Assembly (NCBI GenBank): GCA_009923345.1
Contig: RFTR01000002.1
Span: 1 to 37,612 of the forward strand
DNA: 37,612 nucleotides
Direction of reading: 5' to 3'
Origin: Betaproteobacteria bacterium
GTDB lineage: Bacteria > Pseudomonadota > Gammaproteobacteria > Burkholderiales > Burkholderiaceae_C
This document shows positions 8,165 through 16,753 of this stretch, one piece after another (positions within the stretch are counted from its first letter, which is position 1; every line of letters begins with the position of its first letter). Both the position numbers and the translations under genes were made by a program. The notes under the pieces were generated by a model. The model was not told where the DNA came from. It did no database searches and saw only the letters and a list, made by a program, of their open reading frames with translations.

Positions 8165-9438
8165 GGCTGTTGCAACAAAAAGGTAAAGGCTTTGCTGAAG
8201 AAATCATCGGTACCAAAGTTACCAGACTTCAAAGTGATATGCACGCCACCCATAGGTGTGTGCGCATGGCACCAAGGCACACCAGGATCAATTTGTGGAC
8301 CGATTTGCAGTTGCTCAATCGCAAGAGCTTGTACACATGCGCCAGATGTTTCACCACCAGCTATGACCAATTGGTGAACACCTTGTTGAACCAATCCACG
8401 TGCAATGGCAGCCAAGGCTTGTTCCACTTGGTAGCCAGCAACTTCTACGCCCAATTGCGATTGCACGGCTTGCACCGACTCAGGGGTGGCGGTGGAATAC
8501 ACCAGCACAGGGCTAGACACTAAATGTCCTTGTGCCCAAGCAAGTACTTCTTGAACTAAGTCTTCCCAACTACCTTTTAAATGCAAAGGGTCTATCAAAA
8601 AAGTAGGACGACCAGTCGCTTTGAAATGCGCAACCTGTCTATTGGTGGCTTGCGAACAACTGCCTGAAACAACCGCTTGCAGACCAGAAGCTTTTGGCAA
8701 TACGCTGGCTTGCAGTGTGGGCGAGAGACCAAAGTTTTGTGGAAGACCAATTGCCACACCAGAACCCGCAGTCACCAGAGGCATGCCTTTGAGTGCAGGG
8801 CCTAAACGCATCAGGTCGTCATTCGAGACCGCATCGACGACCGCAATATGTACACCTTGTTTTTGGAGATTTGCAATTTCTTGCTGAATGGCCTCAGCGC
8901 CTTGTGCAATAGTTTTGTGGCTGAGCAATCCCACCTTGCTCTTGCATTGGGCTTGCATCACACGTACCAAGTTGGCGTCGGTCATGGGTGTGAGCGGATG
9001 GTGTTGCATCCCAGATTCATTCAGCAACACGTCACCCACAAACAAATAACCTTTGAAAACGGTGCGTCCGTTGTCAGGGAATGCAGGGGTCGCAATGGTG
9101 AAGTCGGTTTGAAGCGCTTGCATCAGCGCTTCAGTGACAGGCCCAATATTGCCTTGCGCCGTGCTGTCGAATGTAGAGCAGTATTTGAAATAAATCTGTT
9201 GCGCGCCTTGGCCTTGCAACCACTGCAAAGCTTGCAGCGATTGGTCGATAGCGTCTTGTGGCGCAATGGTGCGCGATTTCAATGCAACAACTACGGCGTC
9301 TACTTCAGCCGATAGGGGGGCATTAGGAACACCAATCGTTTGGACCACGCGCATACCCGCGCGAACCAAGTTGTTGGCTAAATCGGTAGCGCCTGTGAAG
9401 TCGTCGGCAATGCAGCCTAATAAAAGAGGTTTGGACAT
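8161..9438 (-). CDS. otnK: 3-oxo-tetronate kinase (four-carbon acid sugar kinase)
   Basis: A 425-residue protein of the four-carbon acid sugar kinase family (formerly DUF1537). It starts LLGCIADDFTGATDLANNLV, the substrate-binding N-terminal signature, and carries VIAGGETSGACVQAL in the C-terminal nucleotide-binding domain. It should phosphorylate 3-oxo-tetronate at O4 with ATP. It begins directly after the ltnD stop (adjacent bases) and overlaps the otnC start. The pairing with an LtnD-type dehydrogenase, a class II aldolase and an isomerase is the published arrangement for L-threonate catabolism. Confidence 0.92.
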   Translation of the reverse strand: MSKPLLLGCIADDFTGATDLANNLVRAGMRVVQTIGVPNAPLSAEVDAVVVALKSRTIAPQDAIDQSLQALQWLQGQGAQQIYFKYCSTFDSTAQGNIGPVTEALMQALQTDFTIATPAFPDNGRTVFKGYLFVGDVLLNESGMQHHPLTPMTDANLVRVMQAQCKSKVGLLSHKTIAQGAEAIQQEIANLQKQGVHIAVVDAVSNDDLMRLGPALKGMPLVTAGSGVAIGLPQNFGLSPTLQASVLPKASGLQAVVSGSCSQATNRQVAHFKATGRPTFLIDPLHLKGSWEDLVQEVLAWAQGHLVSSPVLVYSTATPESVQAVQSQLGVEVAGYQVEQALAAIARGLVQQGVHQLVIAGGETSGACVQALAIEQLQIGPQIDPGVPWCHAHTPMGGVHITLKSGNFGTDDFFSKAFTFLLQQP

Positions 9439-10356
9439 TTATTTTTTCGCTTTAGGCAAATCGACACCAGGAAATATTTTGATTACAGCGCTGTCGTCTT
9501 CTTTGGCAAAACCAGCAGTCGAAGCTTGCATAAACATTTGGTGCGCGGTGCTAGAAAGTGGAAGCGGAAATTTACTAGCGCGCGCCATGTCCAGCACAAG
9601 CCCTAAATCTTTCACAAAAATATCGACAGCAGATAGAGGCGTGTAGTCTGCAGCCAGCACATGGGCCATGCGGTTTTCAAACATCCAACTGTTGCCAGCG
9701 CTGTGGGTGATGACGTCGTACAAAGCGTCTGGATTGACGCCTTCGCGCAAACCGAGCGCCATGGCTTCAGCGGCAGCCGCAATGTGCACGCCCGCTAACA
9801 ATTGGTTGATGATTTTGACTTTGCTACCCGCCCCTGCATGGTCACCCAATTTGTAGACCTTGCCCGCCATCGAATTCAACATAGCTTCGCATTTGGCATA
9901 GGCAGCCGGTTTGGCGGCGGTCATCATGGTCATCTCGCCACTGGCGGCTTTGGCTGCACCGCCAGATATGGGGGCATCAACATATAAAAGCCCTAGTTTT
10001 TCTAACCGAGTCTCTAGCGCCACCGACCAATTAGGGTCGACGGTGGAGCACATCACAAACACACTACCCGCGCGCATAGCGGCGGCGCACCCTGTGCCGT
10101 CGCCATGGGGGCCAAACAACACGGCTTCGGTTTGCGCTGCGTTAACAACGACGCTCACCACCACGTCGCATGCTGCGCCGAGTTCAGCGACGCTTTTGCA
10201 GGCGTGGCCGCCATCTTTGACAAATTTTTCGGCAACTTCTTGGCGTACATCGAAGACATGTATGTCGTAGCCTGCGCGTCGCAGCGAAGCAGCCATGCCT
10301 GAGCCCATGGCGCCTAGTCCGATGAGGCCGACTTTGGTAGCAGCAGTGGTAGTCAT
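9439..10356 (-). CDS. ltnD: L-threonate dehydrogenase (beta-hydroxyacid dehydrogenase family)
   Basis: A 305-residue NAD-dependent beta-hydroxyacid dehydrogenase. The Rossmann loop GLIGLGAMGSGMAASL lies at residues 10-25. The substrate loop DAPISGGAAKAASG is at 127-140, and the catalytic Lys is about residue 181 in KIINQLL. It should oxidise L-threonate at C2 to 2-oxo-tetronate, the entry step of the pathway completed by otnI, otnK and otnC. The Asp at the end of the second strand (HVFDV) favours NAD over NADP. A tartronate semialdehyde or 3-hydroxyisobutyrate-type activity is the alternative, but the context argues for LtnD. Confidence 0.89.
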   Translation of the reverse strand: MTTTAATKVGLIGLGAMGSGMAASLRRAGYDIHVFDVRQEVAEKFVKDGGHACKSVAELGAACDVVVSVVVNAAQTEAVLFGPHGDGTGCAAAMRAGSVFVMCSTVDPNWSVALETRLEKLGLLYVDAPISGGAAKAASGEMTMMTAAKPAAYAKCEAMLNSMAGKVYKLGDHAGAGSKVKIINQLLAGVHIAAAAEAMALGLREGVNPDALYDVITHSAGNSWMFENRMAHVLAADYTPLSAVDIFVKDLGLVLDMARASKFPLPLSSTAHQMFMQASTAGFAKEDDSAVIKIFPGVDLPKAKK

Positions 10357-10392
10357 TAAATTAGTCTTTACTTTTGTGAGTAGGGTGAAAAG

Positions 10393-11763
10393 CTAAGCGT
10401 GGGTGAGTGCAGTCAGCGCATGCACGTCAGTTGCCTGTCCTAAGTTCCAACACGCTTTAAGTAGCGCGTTGGTTTTGTCAGCGCCAATCACAGCGTCACT
10501 CATGCCATGGAATTTGGCTTCCAACGCGGCATCGGTCATGGGGCGTTGCACTGAGCCGATGGCGTGTTCGATAAACACATGGATCTTGCGACCATCTTTC
10601 AAAAACGCAGTGACGTCAGCGCTTTCTTCACGGATGCTGTTGTCCACCGTGGCTTGCACTTTGCGGCGCAGGGTCACCACGTCTTCGCGCGTGACGATGT
10701 GGTCGTCAAATTCTTCTTCCGCCGCACGGCCGAAGATCAAACCAGCCGCGCACCCGTGGTAGACGCTGAACTTGCCTTGCAAACCATCTGCAGGTTCTTT
10801 TTTACCAGTGAGTTCGAGCACCAGAGAATGCACACGCAATTCAATGCGTTCCACGTCTTCGGCCTTGACACCTTGCTCGCGCAACTGCACACATGCGTCG
10901 ATGCTGGGGTGGATCACGATGCCACACGCAAATGGCTTGTAGGTATTGAAGCTGATTTCAAAGCGCTTGCCGAGTTCGCCGGTGACTTCGTTCCAGTTGG
11001 ATTTGGTGGAGACCACTTGCGCCCAACCGCGGGGCGCTTCGAGCGCTTTGCCGCTAGAGGTGAATCCATGTTTGGCCATCAGCGCAGACATCAAACCCGC
11101 ACGCGCTGCACCGCCAGGATGGAAAGGCTTGGTCATAGTGCCAAACTGCTCGCGCAAACCAATCGGTTGCGATGCAGCGATGCCCAAAGCCATGGCAGTT
11201 TGTTGGGTGTTGAGTTTGAGCAAACGCGCACACGCTGCTGCAGAACCCAGCATGCCTGTGGTGCCGGTGATATGCCAGCCGCGGTCGTAATGCTCTGGGT
11301 AGACGGTGTTGCCCATGCGGCAAGCGACGTCGATGCCTAGTACCAATGCGTCGATCACTTCGCGACCTGATGAACCAATGTGTTCCGCCAACGGCAACAA
11401 AGCTGAAGCAACTGGACCCGCAGGATGGATGATGGTTTTGAGATGGGTGTCGTCAAAGTCAAAGGTGTGTGAGGTGATACCGTTGATCAAGGCGGCGCTG
11501 GCCATGTCGACGCGATCTTTACGTCCGGCGATGCTGGCTTGCGGTGCGGGTTGCAACATATTGACTGCTGCCAAAGCAGCGCGTGCAGCAGCATGGTCGC
11601 TAGCGCCAATTGCGCACCCTAACCAGTTTAAAAAAGTGCGATGCGCTTCGTGGTCAACAGCATCTGACCATCCTTTCGATGGATGCGTAGCGACGAACTC
11701 GGCCAAGATTTGCGTGACTGCGGGAGCGTTGTGGTCTGCGACGACGGTGGTGTTGGTGGCCAT
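10393..11763 (-). CDS. MmgE/PrpD family protein
   Basis: A 456-residue protein of the MmgE/PrpD family (2-methylcitrate dehydratase-like, also containing cis-aconitate decarboxylase and iminodisuccinate epimerase). The family features visible are the N-terminal helical domain with FDFDDTHLKTIIHPAGPV (positions about 100-117, with His and Asp of the active site) and FGTMTKPFHPGGAARAG near residue 205. It lies between the Bug receptor and ltnD on the same strand, with a 36-base gap to ltnD. It is not part of the described L-threonate route, so its role in this operon is unknown; dehydration or epimerisation of a related hydroxy acid is an inference. Confidence 0.85.
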   Translation of the reverse strand: MATNTTVVADHNAPAVTQILAEFVATHPSKGWSDAVDHEAHRTFLNWLGCAIGASDHAAARAALAAVNMLQPAPQASIAGRKDRVDMASAALINGITSHTFDFDDTHLKTIIHPAGPVASALLPLAEHIGSSGREVIDALVLGIDVACRMGNTVYPEHYDRGWHITGTTGMLGSAAACARLLKLNTQQTAMALGIAASQPIGLREQFGTMTKPFHPGGAARAGLMSALMAKHGFTSSGKALEAPRGWAQVVSTKSNWNEVTGELGKRFEISFNTYKPFACGIVIHPSIDACVQLREQGVKAEDVERIELRVHSLVLELTGKKEPADGLQGKFSVYHGCAAGLIFGRAAEEEFDDHIVTREDVVTLRRKVQATVDNSIREESADVTAFLKDGRKIHVFIEHAIGSVQRPMTDAALEAKFHGMSDAVIGADKTNALLKACWNLGQATDVHALTALTHA

Positions 11764-11871
11764 GTGAAGAGAAAGTGAGGTTGTAAATAAAGTTAAAAGA
11801 AAAGGAAATGGAATCTGGAGAAAAAGGCGATGGACAAACTAACGGTACAAGTCTTAAACATACAAGGTGAT

Positions 11872-12843
11872 TTAAGAATCTAGCATGATGCCCCGCTCTT
11901 TGGCCAAAGCCGTCCAGCGTGCAATATCGGCTTTCATGTATGCACCAAAGGCTTCGGGGGTCATGGGTAGTAAGTCAACCGCCTCAGCTGAGAGCTTTTC
12001 TTTGAAGTCTGGTTGGGATAAAACTTTGCCAAGCGCTTCGTTGATTTGTTTGACGATGTGGGAAGGCATGCTGGCAGGACCCACGATGCCGTACCACTGT
12101 TGTGCGTCAAAACCTTTGAGGCCAGCTTCTTCAAGGGTGGGGACGTCTTTGAGTTGAGAGTGGCGGTGGGTGCCTGTCACAGCTAAGGCGCGAATCCGAC
12201 CGCCACGAATATGGGGCAAGGCAGCCGCCAACCCGGGGAACATTGCTTGGGTTTGACCGGCTATCAAATCGGTAGTGGCTGGGGCAATTCCGCGGTAGGG
12301 AATGTGCACCATGAATGCACCAGTTTGGAGTTTGAAAAGTTCAGCGGTCAGGTGGGTGAGAGAACCAGCACCCGCAGAGCCATAAGACACCTTGCCAGGA
12401 TTTTTGCGAACAAAATCAAGAAAGCTTTTGACATCTTGAATCGGCATGGCGGCATTGACGCACAACACATTGGGTGTAGTGCCAATCATGCCGATGGGCG
12501 TGAAGTCTTTGATCGCGTCGTAGGGCAACTTGCGCGTTGCTGGTGACGTGCCATGGGTGGCTACGTAGCCTTGCATCAAGGTGTAACCGTCTGCCGCAGC
12601 GCGGGCTGTGGTTTGTGAGGCAATGACACCACCGCCACCGCCAATGTTGTCGACCACGATGGTTTGTCCAAGCACCCGTCCTAAGCGTTCACAGACAGTA
12701 CGACCCACCATATCGGACCCACCGCCTGCCGAGACCGGAACGATGTAGCGTATGGTTTTGCTGGGGTAAGCAGTTTGCGCCACAGATAAATTTGCCAAGC
12801 TCCAAGCCATAGGAGCGGCTAGGAGCAGGGATCGACGTTTCAT
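11872..12843 (-). CDS. Bug family tripartite tricarboxylate transporter substrate-binding protein
   Basis: A 323-residue periplasmic solute receptor. The first ~22 residues form a signal peptide (MKRRSLLLAAPMAWSLANLS, cleavage near SVAQ). The mature part opens with YPSKTIRYIVPVSAGGGSDMVGR, the carboxylate-binding signature of Bug/TctC receptors, and contains GSAGAGSLTHLTAELFK and HIPYRG. Such receptors bind carboxylic or sugar acids for a TctAB membrane pair, which is absent from this window. As the first gene of the operon it may deliver the tetronate-like substrate to a shared TctAB transporter elsewhere. Burkholderiales carry many such orphan receptors. Confidence 0.9.
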   Translation of the reverse strand: MKRRSLLLAAPMAWSLANLSVAQTAYPSKTIRYIVPVSAGGGSDMVGRTVCERLGRVLGQTIVVDNIGGGGGVIASQTTARAAADGYTLMQGYVATHGTSPATRKLPYDAIKDFTPIGMIGTTPNVLCVNAAMPIQDVKSFLDFVRKNPGKVSYGSAGAGSLTHLTAELFKLQTGAFMVHIPYRGIAPATTDLIAGQTQAMFPGLAAALPHIRGGRIRALAVTGTHRHSQLKDVPTLEEAGLKGFDAQQWYGIVGPASMPSHIVKQINEALGKVLSQPDFKEKLSAEAVDLLPMTPEAFGAYMKADIARWTALAKERGIMLDS

Positions 12844-12995
12844 TGGGAAAAATCCTTCAGGAGTGAGACCCGCTATGCGGCTTTGTACAGGGAAATTCGC
12901 CTGCGTGAAAACCGCATGTCAGCCTGACAGTTTAAAGTACAGCCCTTTGCATTCCGCCTAAAAGCAACCCCTTTTCTTTCCCCTTGGAGACTCCC
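12844..12995. promoter_or_regulatory. Divergent intergenic region with a perfect TGTCAG-C-CTGACA palindrome
   Basis: This ~150-base gap separates the divergent Bug receptor and ABC binding-protein genes, so promoters for both must lie here. A 13-base inverted repeat, TGTCAG-C-CTGACA, occupies 12917-12929. Its arms are perfect, and it is a candidate operator for a catabolic regulator. No strong -35/-10 pair could be assigned and no regulator gene is adjacent. Confidence 0.4.
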
Positions 12996-14165
12996 TTGAC
13001 TAATAAACGCGCATTAATCGTTTCCGCTTTGGTATCTGCCGTCCTGTGCACAACTGGCGTTGCCATAGCCCAAGACAAGTTCAAAATTGGTTTGATCTTG
13101 CCCATGACCGGTCCCTTTGCCTCCACAGGCAAGCAAATTGAAGCCGCAGCGCGTCTTTATATGGCCCAAAACGGCGAGACTGTCGGCGGCAAAAAAGTGG
13201 AACTGATCGTCAAGGACGACACCAGTGCACCTGACGTGACTAAGCGCATCGCGCAAGAGTTGGTCGTCAATGACAAAGTCAATGTGTTGGCTGGTTTTGG
13301 TTTGACGCCCTTGGCTTTGGCCACTGCGCCTATCGCCACCCAAAGCAAAACACCACTGGTTGTGATGGCAGCTGCCACATCGAGCATCACCGAGGCTTCG
13401 CCTTTCATCATCCGCACCAGTTTTACCTTGCCACAAGCCTCTGTCAGTATGGCGGACTGGGCGCCTAATAATGGCATCAAAAAGGTAGTCACCTTGGTGT
13501 CAGACTACGGCCCAGGTATTGACGCAGAAAAATATTTCAAAGACCGCTTCTTGTTCAATGGTGGCCAAGTGGTTGATACCTTGCGTGTGCCCATGCGCAA
13601 TCCAGACTTTGCACCTTTCCTACAAAAAGTGCGTGACCTCAAGCCCGACGCGATGTTTGTATTTGTTCCTTCCGGTGCAGGTGCGGCGCTTATGAAACAG
13701 TATGCAGAGCGCGGCATGGACAAAGCCGGTATCAAATTGATCGGCACGGGTGACATCACGGATGACGATATCTTGAACGGCATGGGCGAAGTGGCGGTGG
13801 GCGTGGTGACCTCGCACCACTATTCCACTTCGCACAACTCAGCGGTCAACAAGAAGTTTGTAGCCGCTTTTGAGAAAGCCAACGCAGGCTTGCGCCCCAA
13901 CTTTATGGCGGTAGGCGGTTACGACGGCATGCGTGTGATTTATGAAGCAGCCAAGGCTACCAAAGGCGGTAGCGGTGAAGAATTGCTGGCGGCTATGAAA
14001 GGGCAGATTTTTGAAAGCCCACGCGGACCCATGTTTATCGACGCGCAAACCCGTGATGTGGTGCACAACATCTACATCCGCAAGGTGGAAAAAGTCAACG
14101 GCCAACTCTATAACCAAGAGTTTGAAACCCTCAAAGACGTCAAAGACCCTGGCAAGAAAAAATAA
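12996..14165 (+). CDS. Branched-chain-type ABC transporter substrate-binding protein
   Basis: A 389-residue periplasmic binding protein of the LivJ/LivK (Peripla_BP_6) family. The proposed start is TTG at 12996, five bases after GGAGA at 12986-12990; an earlier in-frame TTG at 12984 overlaps that site and is less likely. The signal peptide ends near GVAIAQ. The mature protein opens with FKIGLILPMTGPFASTGKQ and contains VLAGFGLTPLALATAPI, standard for the family. Such receptors bind branched-chain amino acids or, in many Burkholderiales, aromatic acids. Because a Rieske oxygenase and ferredoxin close the same operon, an aromatic ligand is favoured by inference. Confidence 0.9.
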   Translation: MTNKRALIVSALVSAVLCTTGVAIAQDKFKIGLILPMTGPFASTGKQIEAAARLYMAQNGETVGGKKVELIVKDDTSAPDVTKRIAQELVVNDKVNVLAGFGLTPLALATAPIATQSKTPLVVMAAATSSITEASPFIIRTSFTLPQASVSMADWAPNNGIKKVVTLVSDYGPGIDAEKYFKDRFLFNGGQVVDTLRVPMRNPDFAPFLQKVRDLKPDAMFVFVPSGAGAALMKQYAERGMDKAGIKLIGTGDITDDDILNGMGEVAVGVVTSHHYSTSHNSAVNKKFVAAFEKANAGLRPNFMAVGGYDGMRVIYEAAKATKGGSGEELLAAMKGQIFESPRGPMFIDAQTRDVVHNIYIRKVEKVNGQLYNQEFETLKDVKDPGKKK

Positions 14166-14171
14166 GACCCT

Positions 14172-15044
14172 GTGACGATTCTGTTTGACGGCATTGCCTA
14201 TGGCATGCTGCTGTTCATTCTGGCCGTAGGCCTGTCGGTGACCATGGGGTTGATGAACTTCATCAACCTCGCTCATGGCGCTTTTGCTATGGTGGGGGGC
14301 TACCTCACTGTCGTGCTGATGCAGCGGTTTGACGTGCCTTTTTTGGTTTGTTTGCCGATTGCATTTGCAGGCACCGCGCTACTAGGTGCTTTTTTAGAGC
14401 GCACTTTGTACCGCCCTATGTACCGCAAGCCGCATTTGGACCAGGTGCTGTTTTCGATCGGGCTAGCATTTATGGCAGTGGCCTCAGTCGATTACTTTGT
14501 CGGTTCGCAGCAGCAAATCATGCAACTTCCTGAGTGGCTGAAAGGCCGTACCGAGTTGGGTGCTGGCACGCCTTGGGAATTGGGTATGGGGCACTACCGT
14601 TTGTTCATCATCGCGGTGTGTGCGGCACTGACGGTTGGCTTGCAATATGTCTTGTCGGCCACCCGTTTTGGCAGCCGCTTGCGTGCGAGTGTGGACGACC
14701 CGCGCGTCGCAGCAGGCATGGGTATTAACGTGAATGTGGTGTTTGCCATGACCTTTGCTGTGGGCTCGGGCCTTGCGGGCTTGGGTGGCGCTTTGGGTGC
14801 TGAGGTGCTGGGGCTGGACCCCACTTTCCCACTCAAATTTATGGTGTATTTTTTGATCGTCGTGGCGGTGGGCGGCACTTCTTCTATCACTGGTCCTTTG
14901 CTGGCGGCTTTGCTTTTGGGAGTGGCCGATGTGGCGGGTAAATATTACGTACCGAAGTTGGGTGCTTTCATCGTTTACACCTTGATGCTGGCGATTCTGA
15001 TGTGGCGTCCGCAAGGCTTGTTTGTGCGGCAAGGAGGGAAGTGA
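14172..15044 (+). CDS. livH: Branched-chain-type ABC transporter permease, LivH-like
   Basis: A 290-residue inner-membrane permease with about eight hydrophobic helices, starting at GTG 14172 six bases after the previous stop. It has the family segments GLMNFINLAHGAFAMVGGYL near the N-terminus, VDDPRVAAGMGINV (the cytoplasmic loop that meets the ATPase) near residue 176, and VVAVGGTSSITGPLLAALLLG near the C-terminus. With the LivM-like partner it forms the translocation channel. The downstream livM start follows its stop by one base, so they are coupled. Confidence 0.93.
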   Translation: MTILFDGIAYGMLLFILAVGLSVTMGLMNFINLAHGAFAMVGGYLTVVLMQRFDVPFLVCLPIAFAGTALLGAFLERTLYRPMYRKPHLDQVLFSIGLAFMAVASVDYFVGSQQQIMQLPEWLKGRTELGAGTPWELGMGHYRLFIIAVCAALTVGLQYVLSATRFGSRLRASVDDPRVAAGMGINVNVVFAMTFAVGSGLAGLGGALGAEVLGLDPTFPLKFMVYFLIVVAVGGTSSITGPLLAALLLGVADVAGKYYVPKLGAFIVYTLMLAILMWRPQGLFVRQGGK

Positions 15045-15045
15045 T

Positions 15046-15989
15046 TTGGCGAACTTGCAAATGCCTCTCTTGAAGAAATCTGCCGTGCAATGGTGGGAGC
15101 CAGTTTTATGGCTCTTGGCTTTTTCAGCGCCTTGGGCTTTCCCTCACCATGCTTTGATCATCAACGAGATTGCCATCGTGGCGCTGTTTGCGGTGTCGTT
15201 GGATTTGGTCTTGGGTTATGGCGGCATCGTGTCATTGGGACATGCTTCGTTTCTGGGCTTCGGGGCCTACACAGCGGCGTTGTTCGCCAAGTGGATACAT
15301 CCTGATCCATTGTTAGGTTTGGTAGTCGGAACAGCGGCGGCTTGTGTTTTGGGTGCGCTCTGTTCGGCGACGATTTTGCGAGGTAGTGATCTGACGCGCT
15401 TGATGGTCACCTTGGGTATGGCACTCATCTTGTTTGAGTTGGCCAATAAGTTCGACGGATTGACCGGTGGCTCTGACGGACTGCAAGGTGTGGTCATGGG
15501 CCCGGTGCTTGGACGCTTTGAATTTGACTTGATGGGCCAAGTGGCAGCGAGTTATTCATTGGCTATTTTGTTGGCGATCTTTTTCTTCATTCACCTTTTG
15601 GTGCCACATTGATGGCAGTGCGCGACAACCGTTTGCGCGCGATGGCTATTGGTGTGCCCGTTTCTGCGCGCTTGGCGGTGGTTTACACAATTGCCGCAGG
15701 TATTGCTGGTGCTGCTGGTGCGTTGATGGCGCAAACCACGGGATTTGCTTCGCTAGATGTATTCGCTTTGGAGCGTTCAGCCGACGTGATGTTGATGCTG
15801 GTGATAGGCGGCGTCGGCTGGTTATATGGGGGCGTGGTCGGAGCTGTGGTGTTTAAGTTGATGCACGACGTGATTTCAAACATCACCCCGCAATACTGGA
15901 CCTTTTGGATGGGCTTGTTTTTGGTGGTCTTGGTGATGGTCGGGCGCGAGCGCTTGTTCAAGCCTTGGACGTGGATGGGGCGCTCATGA
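15046..15989 (+). pseudogene. livM: Branched-chain-type ABC transporter permease, LivM-like, frameshifted
   Basis: Two overlapping reading frames make up one LivM permease. The first (TTG 15046, with AAGGAGGG at 15031-15038, to stop 15612) covers the N-terminal two thirds, including DLVLGYGGIVSLGHASFLGFGAY and LTGGSDGLQGV. The second continues in another frame from about 15588 as HSPFGATLMAVRDNRLRAMAIG to the stop at 15989. Normal LivM has a short basic segment (like RRLV) between the helix ending LAIFFFI and HSPFG, so 10-16 bases may be lost near 15588-15591. A one-base loss in the T-run at 15580-15584 is the alternative. Without correction the product ends inside the membrane domain and the importer would lack one permease. 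Confidence 0.85.
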
Positions 15990-16753
15990 ATTCCAGCACA
16001 GTCGTTCTGCAAACCCACGGACTGGTCAAACGCTTTGGCGGTATCACCGCGACCGACCATGTGAACCTGTCAATCACCCAAGGCGCCCGCCACGCATTGA
16101 TTGGTCCTAATGGCGCTGGAAAGACTACGCTGATCAACCTCATCACAGGCGTGTTGCCCCAAAGCGAAGGACGCATTACCTTAGAAGGTGCGGACATCAC
16201 CGACCTAGCACCCCACCAGCGGGTGAGCCGAGGTTTGGTGCGTACGTTCCAAATCAACCAACTTTTTAGTGGCATGACGCCGCTGGAGACATTGGTGATG
16301 GTGGTCTCGCAACACCGTGGCTTGGGATCGCGTTGGTGGCAAGCGCTGGGACAAGACAAAGCGGTGGTCGAGCGTTGCGGTCAGCTGTTGGAGCAATTCC
16401 GCTTGACCGATGTGATGCACCAACGCACCGAGCAAATGCCCTACGGCAAGCGCCGCTTGTTAGAAATGGCGATCGCCTTGGCGTGCGAACCGCGCGTATT
16501 GCTGTTGGACGAGCCTGTGGCTGGTGTGCCAGCGGGCGAGCGCGAAGAGCTTTTACATACTGTTTCTGCTTTGCCTGTAGACGTGTCGGTCGTGCTGATT
16601 GAGCACGATATGGATTTGGTGTTTGAATTTGCCAAGCGCATCACGGTTCTCGTGAACGGTGCAGTGTTGACCGAAGGCACGCCTGCAGAAATTGCCCAAG
16701 ACCCCCAAGTCAAGGCTGTCTATTTAGGACACGGGGAGGGCGCGCATGTCTGA
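15986..16753 (+). CDS. livG: Branched-chain-type ABC transporter ATP-binding protein, LivG-like
   Basis: A 255-residue cytoplasmic ATPase. The start chosen is ATG 15986, which overlaps the livM stop as ATGA; longer in-frame starts run far into livM. Walker A GPNGAGKTT is at residues 40-48 and Walker B LLLDEPVAGV follows the signature segment MPYGKRRLLEMAIAL. The signature differs from the canonical LSGGQ but matches the looser LivG type. The LivG-specific C-terminal tail (EGTPAEIAQDPQVKAVYLG) is present. It pairs with LivF to drive uptake. Confidence 0.93.
   Translation: MNSSTVVLQTHGLVKRFGGITATDHVNLSITQGARHALIGPNGAGKTTLINLITGVLPQSEGRITLEGADITDLAPHQRVSRGLVRTFQINQLFSGMTPLETLVMVVSQHRGLGSRWWQALGQDKAVVERCGQLLEQFRLTDVMHQRTEQMPYGKRRLLEMAIALACEPRVLLLDEPVAGVPAGEREELLHTVSALPVDVSVVLIEHDMDLVFEFAKRITVLVNGAVLTEGTPAEIAQDPQVKAVYLGHGEGAHV

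Noticed and set aside
10564..11340. A 258-residue open frame on the plus strand opposite the MmgE/PrpD gene
   Set aside because: It lies fully opposite a clear family member and has no recognisable motif or ribosome site, so it is a shadow frame.
13839..14276. His/Gln/Val-rich open frame antisense to the binding protein and livH
   Set aside because: It overlaps two real genes on the other strand and has no domain features.
15580..15612. Programmed frameshifting in livM
   Set aside because: There is no slippery heptamer of the usual kind with a following structure, and residues appear to be missing, so damage or an assembly error is simpler.
15905..15985. A longer N-terminus for LivG starting inside livM
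   Set aside because: The extra residues do not resemble an ABC ATPase, and ATG 15986 in an ATGA overlap is the usual arrangement.
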